Shown piece after piece: positions 59,116 through 64,000 of a stretch of DNA of 64,000 bases. The notes under the pieces were generated by a model. That model searched no databases and had not been told where the DNA came from. It saw only the letters and a list, made by a program, of their open reading frames with translations. The stretch is from Saccharomonospora glauca K62 (lineage in GTDB: Bacteria > Actinomycetota > Actinomycetes > Mycobacteriales > Pseudonocardiaceae): NCBI RefSeq assembly GCF_000243395.2, contig NZ_CM001484.1, forward strand, positions 2,537,847 to 2,601,846. Reading direction: 5' to 3'. The first letter of the stretch is position 1. Each line of letters starts with the position of its first letter. The translations under genes and the position numbers were made by a program.

Positions 59116-59670
59116 TCACGGGTTCCGGCGCTCGACTCCACCCGGCCGCGGGTCGTCGGCCACTGCGACGTCGACCGACCGCGGGTCGGCCGCACCTCGC
59201 GGTGAGACGAAGTCCAACACCAACACCGGGAGTCGTCGCCCCGCCCACTTGCGTTCGGCACCGTAGCCGGGCCAGTACCGCAGCAATCGCGGCCACAGTC
59301 GCTCGTACTCCGCGCCCGTCACCTCCCGAGCCCGTACCGGGGTGGTCCGGCCCCCGATCGTCACCGTCGCGTCGGGACACGCCCGGAGGTTGTGCACCCA
59401 GCCGGGATCACGGGGCCTGCCCCAGTTGGAGCCCACCACCACGACGGCGCCCGGCAACGGCAGACACAGCAACTGGGTCTCCCGCCGTATCCCACTGCGT
59501 CGCCCCACGGTGGTCAGTCGCACCGTGGGCACCCCCGCCATCCGCAGCAGCGTCACCCGCCCCGCCGTGATCCGGTGCAGCCGCCGATCGGCGCGCACGA
59601 TCACCGGGGCCAGGCGCATGACCCAGCGGCGGGCCCCGAGGAACCGGGCCAGTGCCCCGCGCACGCTCAT
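59116..59670 (-). CDS. Deazaflavin (F420)-dependent nitroreductase-family protein
   Basis: 184 residues, ATG one base after the egtD stop, so last gene of the egt operon. Family signature: RLTTVGRRSGIRRETQLL near 52-70, VVVGSNWGRPRDPGWVHNLRACPDATV, and the Ddn-like C-terminal W/Y-rich segment (RLLRYWPGYGAERKWAGRRLPVLVLD). Ddn-type enzymes reduce quinones or nitro compounds with F420H2. A role in ergothioneine metabolism is suggested only by position. The N-terminal 35 residues are basic and amphipathic, likely membrane-associating. Confidence 0.88.
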   Translation of the reverse strand: MSVRGALARFLGARRWVMRLAPVIVRADRRLHRITAGRVTLLRMAGVPTVRLTTVGRRSGIRRETQLLCLPLPGAVVVVGSNWGRPRDPGWVHNLRACPDATVTIGGRTTPVRAREVTGAEYERLWPRLLRYWPGYGAERKWAGRRLPVLVLDFVSPRGAADPRSVDVAVADDPRPGGVERRNP

Positions 59671-59671
59671 G

Positions 59672-60646
59672 TCAGTCGCGCACCTGCGCCAGGCACACCC
59701 CGAACCGCCCCTTTCGGTCGGTCCACCAGCGCCGCACCGCGAAACCGGCGTCGGCCAACTCGGCCCGCACCCCCTCGGGGCGGAACTTGGCCGAAATCTC
59801 GGTCCGCACGTACTCGCCTCGCTCGAACCGCACCGTGAGGTCCGCGTCGGGAATCGACACCGTCATGGGGCGGCGGGCGGCCAGCCGCATCTCGATCCAC
59901 TCCCGACAGTCGTCCCAGTGCGCGACGTGGTCGAACGCCGAAGGATCGAAGTCGGCGCCGAGATGGGTGTTCACCACGCGCAGCACGTTGCGGTTGAACT
60001 CCGCGGTCACTCCCCGCGAGTCGTCGTAGGCGTGCAGGAGCGTGTCGGTGTCCTTCACGAGGTCGGTCCCGAGCAGCAGCCACTCCCCCGAGCCCAGCAC
60101 CGCACGCACCGAGGCGAGGAACTTCGCGCGTTCGGCGGGGACGAGGTTGCCGATGGTGCCGCCGAGGAAGGCCACCAGTCTCGGAGCGCTTCCGGGCAGG
60201 GTTTCCAGGTGGGCGGTGAAGTCCCCCACCACACCGTGGACGGCCACCCGCGGATACTCGGCGGCGACGGCGCGAGCCGAGGCCGACAGCGCCGAGGAGG
60301 ACACATCGAGGGGCACGAACTCCCGCAGGGTCCCGTGTGCGGTGCCGGCGGCGAGCAGCAGCCGGGTCTTCTCACTCGACCCGGACCCGAGCTCCACCAA
60401 CGTCCGCATCCCACTGGTGGCCGTGATCTCGGTGGCCCGCCTCGCGAGGATCTCGCGCTCGGCACGGGTCGGGTAGTACTCCGGCAAGGTGGTGATGCGG
60501 TCGAACAACTCGCTGCCCGTGGCGTCGTAGAACCACTTCGACGGCAACCACTTCGGTCGCGCCGACAGCCCCTCGCGAACATCCCGCCGCAGTGACTCGG
60601 TCACCTCCGTGCCGTCCCGGTGAATGTCGATCGACACCTCGCTCAC
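59672..60646 (-). CDS. egtD: Histidine N-alpha-methyltransferase EgtD
   Basis: Trimethylates histidine to hercynine, the first step of ergothioneine synthesis. 324 residues; the GTG at 60646 overlaps the egtC stop by four bases (GTGA). The N-terminal substrate part includes LPEYYPTRAEREIL; SAM motifs are VELGSGSSEKTRLLL and VPLDVSSSALSAS. FLGGTIGN and LGTDLVKD complete the DUF2260-type fold. Length and order match mycobacterial EgtD (321). Highly characteristic. Confidence 0.95.
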   Translation of the reverse strand: MSEVSIDIHRDGTEVTESLRRDVREGLSARPKWLPSKWFYDATGSELFDRITTLPEYYPTRAEREILARRATEITATSGMRTLVELGSGSSEKTRLLLAAGTAHGTLREFVPLDVSSSALSASARAVAAEYPRVAVHGVVGDFTAHLETLPGSAPRLVAFLGGTIGNLVPAERAKFLASVRAVLGSGEWLLLGTDLVKDTDTLLHAYDDSRGVTAEFNRNVLRVVNTHLGADFDPSAFDHVAHWDDCREWIEMRLAARRPMTVSIPDADLTVRFERGEYVRTEISAKFRPEGVRAELADAGFAVRRWWTDRKGRFGVCLAQVRD

Positions 60647-61425
60647 GGCAGACTCCGTTCTTCCGGTTGTCCGATCTTCGTGACCTCGTACGCCGTCGAG
60701 GCCCCGCCGTCGGTGGTCCGCGCCACCAGGAGCCCGCCGTCCGGGACGGGACGCCAGTCCGGCTCCTCGTCGCACGGTTCGGAGGCCACGAGCACGCCGG
60801 CTCCGTGGGGACGCAGCCACAGCGAGTGCGACCAGGCGGTCGCCACGAGCACTGCCCTTCCCGAGAGCAGGAAGTTCAGGCGTGACCCCGGTGCCGCCGC
60901 CACCACGCGGTGGAGGAGGTCGGTGACCGTCTCCACCGGATCGGCTCCCCCGCGCAGGGCGTGGCGCACCAGCGCCCACAGCAGCGCCGAGTCGGTCGGC
61001 GCGGCCAGGCGCAGCAGATCCACCACGGGGAGGCCCGCGGCGAGTCCGGCGACCGACTCGGGCCAGCCGAACACCACGCCGTTGTGGCTGAACAACCAGT
61101 CGTCGTCGGCGAACGGCGCGCACGCCTCCGCGGTCACCGGCATGCCGACGGTGCCCGACCGCACGGCGGCCAGAAACGAGCGCGACCGCACCGGGCGCAG
61201 CAGCCGTTCCAGAGCCGGGTCCGTCCAGATCGGCTCGGCTCGCCGGTAGCACGTGGGGTACCCGTCGTCGGCGAACCAGCCGACACCGAACCCGTCGGCG
61301 TTCACGGTGCCGCCGCCCCTCATGTTCTCGGGCGCGTACGACTGGACCACCAGCGAGTGCGGGGCGCGCAGCACCGGGTCGGCGAGTGCCGTGGCCGGAC
61401 CGAGGTACGCCAGGTGCCTACACAA
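60643..61425 (-). CDS. egtC: Gamma-glutamyl hercynylcysteine sulfoxide hydrolase EgtC
   Basis: Class II glutamine amidotransferase-fold enzyme removing gamma-glutamate. The nucleophile must be Cys2, and CRHLAYLG fixes the start: the codon before it is TTG at 61425-61423, so translation starts at TTG, overlapping the egtB stop by eight bases. 260 residues. Further Ntn-type blocks are NADGFGVGWF and LFSHNGVVFGWPES. The TTG and long overlap suggest expression by coupling from egtB. GTGA overlap links it to egtD. Confidence 0.93.
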   Translation of the reverse strand: MCRHLAYLGPATALADPVLRAPHSLVVQSYAPENMRGGGTVNADGFGVGWFADDGYPTCYRRAEPIWTDPALERLLRPVRSRSFLAAVRSGTVGMPVTAEACAPFADDDWLFSHNGVVFGWPESVAGLAAGLPVVDLLRLAAPTDSALLWALVRHALRGGADPVETVTDLLHRVVAAAPGSRLNFLLSGRAVLVATAWSHSLWLRPHGAGVLVASEPCDEEPDWRPVPDGGLLVARTTDGGASTAYEVTKIGQPEERSLP

Positions 61426-62806
61426 CGGCGTCTCCGTACCGCACGTCCCGCGCGCAGCGGAAGCCCGCGAAGATCTGCCGGCGGACGGGGAAGTCCCAGT
61501 TGCGGAACGTACCCCGCACCGCCACGGGGTCGCTGCCGAACGACCCGCCGCGCAGCACCTTGTAGTCGGGTCCGAAGAAGACCTCGGAATACTCCCGGTA
61601 CGGGAAGGCGGTGAAACCCGGATAAGGCCGGAAGTCGCTGCTCGTCCACTCCCAGACGTCGCCGATGAGCTGGTGCACACCGAGCGCGGACGCACCGTCC
61701 GGATACGCGCCCACCGGGGCGGGCCGCAGGTGGCGCTGCCCGAGGTTCGCGTGGGCGGGGGTGGGATCGTCGTCACCCCACGGGTACCGGCGGGAGCGGC
61801 CCGTGGCGGGGTCGTACCGGGCCGCCTTTTCCCACTCGGCCTCGGTGGGCAGTCGCCTGCCCGCCCACGCCGCGAACGCCTCCGCCTCGTAGTAGGAGAC
61901 GTGGAGCACCGGTTCGTCACCGGGCACCGGCTCGTACACCCCGAAGCGAGTACGCCACCACCGGCCGTTCTCGCGCCTCCAGAACCGAGGGGCGACGATG
62001 CCGTGCTCGCTGCGGTACGCCCAGCCCGCGTCGCTCCACCAGCGTGGGTCGGCGTAGCCGCCGTCGTCGACGAATTCCGCGTACCGCGCGTTCGTCACCG
62101 GCGTGGTGTCGATGGCGAAGGCGTCGACGAACACCTCGTGGGCGGGTCGTTCGTTGTCCAGCGCCCACGGTTCGACCGAGGTCCCCATCGTGAACGAGCC
62201 CGCCGGAACGACGACCTCCTCGGGCAGGTCGCGCACCGTCGCGGGAGGTGGGGCGGGCGCGTGCAACACGGGATCGCCCTTGCGCAGTTGGTGGGTGGCC
62301 AGCATCGTCTCGCAGTGCTGCTGTTCGTGTTGCGCGATCATGCCGAAGGCGAACGCGTCGCGCGTCAGGGCTCGATCGGACAGGGGCGTCCGTGCCAGCA
62401 CGTCGAACGTCCTGCGCCGCACCTCCTCGACGTAACGGCGAGCCTCCGACGGCCCGAGCAGGGGTAGCGACGGCCGGGTGGCGCGAGGGTGTTGGAAGGC
62501 GTCGTAGAGGTCGTCGATGTCGGGACGCATCGGGTCGAGACCTCCCACCTCCCGGAGGATCCAGATCTCCTCCTGGCTTCCGATGTGGGCGAGGTCCCAC
62601 ACCAGCGGGGACATCAAGGCGGAATGCTGTTTGACGAGATCGTCGTCGTCCACGGCGCCGGTCAGGGCGAGGCTGCGGGCGCGAGCCCGGTCCAGGACCT
62701 CGGCGACGTACGCCTTCAGGGCCGGTTCGGACAGTTCTCGCAACGGGTGGTCCGGCTCCTTTCGACGATCGAGCAGAGTGTCGACGTCGTGGTGTGCACG
62801 GGTCAT
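61418..62806 (-). CDS. egtB: Hercynine oxygenase EgtB
   Basis: Iron-dependent sulfoxide synthase coupling gamma-glutamylcysteine to hercynine. The ATG at 62806 gives 462 residues; a GTG at 62815 overlapping the egtA stop (GTGA) would add three. The DinB-type domain holds the Fe ligands: His74 in DLAHIGSQEE and His160/His164 in HEQQH. The C-terminal half is the FGE-sulfatase domain (PAGSFTMGT, RLPTEAEWEKAAR, WEWTSSDF, LRGGSFGSD). Placement in the egtA-B-C-D order leaves no doubt about function. Confidence 0.95.
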   Translation of the reverse strand: MTRAHHDVDTLLDRRKEPDHPLRELSEPALKAYVAEVLDRARARSLALTGAVDDDDLVKQHSALMSPLVWDLAHIGSQEEIWILREVGGLDPMRPDIDDLYDAFQHPRATRPSLPLLGPSEARRYVEEVRRRTFDVLARTPLSDRALTRDAFAFGMIAQHEQQHCETMLATHQLRKGDPVLHAPAPPPATVRDLPEEVVVPAGSFTMGTSVEPWALDNERPAHEVFVDAFAIDTTPVTNARYAEFVDDGGYADPRWWSDAGWAYRSEHGIVAPRFWRRENGRWWRTRFGVYEPVPGDEPVLHVSYYEAEAFAAWAGRRLPTEAEWEKAARYDPATGRSRRYPWGDDDPTPAHANLGQRHLRPAPVGAYPDGASALGVHQLIGDVWEWTSSDFRPYPGFTAFPYREYSEVFFGPDYKVLRGGSFGSDPVAVRGTFRNWDFPVRRQIFAGFRCARDVRYGDAVV

Positions 62807-62811
62807 GGACG

Positions 62812-64000
62812 TCACTCCCTTTCCCGCCGTCGCCACCGACGTTCGACGGCGTCGGCGAGTTCGGCGATCGTGTGATCGGGCAGGTTCAGGTTCGACAGCG
62901 CGGCGCAGCCGAGTTCGCCGACGGCGCGGGCGGTGGCGCCCAGGGCCGCGTCGTCCGTTCCCGATCGCGCGGCCTCGGCCCACCGGCCCGCGACCGGCTC
63001 GCAGAGCTCCAGTACCGAATCCACTGTGGAGGGTGTGGAGAGCAGGGCCGCCAGCAGTGCCGCGGGGCAGGCCCAGTCCTCGGGCGGCTGCGCGTCGAGG
63101 TAGCGGATCTCCAGGTAGCCGTGCGGTCGTACGGGGGTGAACAGCGTCGTGAGGTGGTAGTCCAGGTCACCGAAGGTCGGCCGGGGCAGTCCGGCACCGG
63201 GCCCCCGTGCCTCGATCCAGTCGGCGAACGTTAGGCCGGCGGGTGCGTCCCACCTCGTTCCGTGGCGCCGCAACACCAGCAACGGGGTGTCCAGCACTCG
63301 CCGTGCCCACGCCGCCGCCGGATCGTCACAGGGGCGTTCGGCTCTGGTGCGGCACGGCTCGGTGTCCATCACGGAACGCCAACGCGCCGACGCGAACCCC
63401 GTGTCGGCGCCCGCGTGCCGCCGGGAGTTCGCGAACAGGGACAGCAACACCGGCCCCAGGGCGTGCGCGGCGGCCCACCGGCGCGGTGCCTCGTGGGCGC
63501 TCCCCGCGTCGACGCACACCTGGATGGCGGCCGTGCTGCACATCATCGTGATGCCGCCGGGCCCGAGCGGGGCGAACCGGCGTTCCATCGCCGCGTAACG
63601 CGGGGTCGGCAGCAGCCGCGTCGGGGAACGGAAGGCGTCGATTCCGTACGAGCCCAGCCGCAGGCCCGCCGCGCCGAGAAGATCGTCAACGTGAGCGAGG
63701 TCCGCGTCCACCGCCTCCATGAGGGCCCCGAACGACGAGGCGGGGGCCGTGGAGATCTCCACCTGGCCTCCGGGTTCGAGGGTGAGCGCGGAACCGGACG
63801 GAAGCGGCAGCGCGGGGCTGTCGGGGACGAGAGTGGGCGGGGCATGGGGGCCCAGGGCGGAGGCGAGGCGCGCCGGTGTCAGGGGGAGGGTGGGATCGAC
63901 GACGTCGTGGACGGTGAATTCCAGCTCGACGCCGAGCAGCCGCGGTGGGCCGTGTTTGAAGCACACCGCCGCGACGTAGGCCTCCCCCTCCGCGCGATCG
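62812..64000 (-). CDS. egtA: Glutamate-cysteine ligase EgtA, N-terminus beyond window
   Basis: Makes gamma-glutamylcysteine for the EgtB step. The frame is open at base 64000 with DRAEGEAYVAAVCFKHGPP, so the true start is outside the window and the GTG at 63966 is internal. At least 396 residues remain. It carries GCS2-family blocks: LLGVELEFTVHD (metal/ATP glutamates), EISTAPASSFGALMEAV, STAAIQVCVDAG and FGDLDYHLTTLFTPVRPHGYLEIRYLD. First gene of the egt operon, overlapping or abutting egtB. Confidence 0.94.
   Translation of the reverse strand, partial: DRAEGEAYVAAVCFKHGPPRLLGVELEFTVHDVVDPTLPLTPARLASALGPHAPPTLVPDSPALPLPSGSALTLEPGGQVEISTAPASSFGALMEAVDADLAHVDDLLGAAGLRLGSYGIDAFRSPTRLLPTPRYAAMERRFAPLGPGGITMMCSTAAIQVCVDAGSAHEAPRRWAAAHALGPVLLSLFANSRRHAGADTGFASARWRSVMDTEPCRTRAERPCDDPAAAWARRVLDTPLLVLRRHGTRWDAPAGLTFADWIEARGPGAGLPRPTFGDLDYHLTTLFTPVRPHGYLEIRYLDAQPPEDWACPAALLAALLSTPSTVDSVLELCEPVAGRWAEAARSGTDDAALGATARAVGELGCAALSNLNLPDHTIAELADAVERRWRRRERE

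Overview
This 64 kb window is GC-rich actinobacterial chromosome with many GTG starts and dense gene packing. It carries the markers of a proteasome-bearing, mycothiol- and ergothioneine-making lineage: prcA/prcB, pup, dop, pafA, mpa, mshC and egtABCD. Gene content and order fit Pseudonocardiaceae (a Saccharomonospora/Amycolatopsis-like genome); that family call is inference. From memory, several blocks are collinear with Mycobacterium tuberculosis: Rv2093c-Rv2130c (tatC to mshC), Rv1475c-Rv1485 (acn, moxR1, fabG1, inhA, hemZ) and the Rv370x egt cluster. No IS element, integrase, CRISPR array, rRNA or tRNA was recognised.

Left part (1-15074, mostly minus strand): the Pup-proteasome locus. Reading right to left it holds mpa, a small HTH-like protein, an aldo/keto reductase, dop, pup, prcB, prcA, a MOSC protein, pafA, pafB, pafC, a small membrane protein, tatA, tatC and a lipid kinase cut by the window edge. 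A PAP2-lipid kinase fusion gene (5644-7266, plus strand) interrupts the usual prcA-pafA order. From 15412 to 17958, three paralogous Pro/Gly-rich membrane-anchored proteins stand between mpa and trmI. The first ends in a 16-copy three-residue repeat.

Middle (18054-38207): trmI, an M50 protease with a CBS-like tail, a RecB-like nuclease, a thioesterase, an orphan ParA, hisG/hisE, a methyltransferase, a HAD phosphatase, a PAC2 protein and a metallophosphoesterase. A secreted module follows: a 1439-residue lysozyme-like/golvesin-like protein and a small ricin-type lectin. Next come an ABC-F protein with a possible attenuator leader, mshC, and a TetR/P450 divergent pair around a perfect palindrome.

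Accessory stretch (38325-46033): an intracellular-type subtilase, an HTH/Clp-N regulator with two operator-like palindromes, a frameshifted MFS gene, and a VWA/AAA+ pair with an uncharacterised partner. Two arrays of a 10-bp core repeated at an exact 21-bp period lie here. This is the least explained structure in the window.

Right part (46102-64000): hemH/cpfC, inhA, fabG, trmL, a VWA-DUF58-MoxR operon, mobA, a two-gene membrane unit, aconitase, a TSUP transporter, and the ergothioneine operon egtA-B-C-D followed by a deazaflavin-type nitroreductase. Many genes show a TAnnnT -10 box six to seven bases before the start codon, which suggests widespread leaderless transcription.
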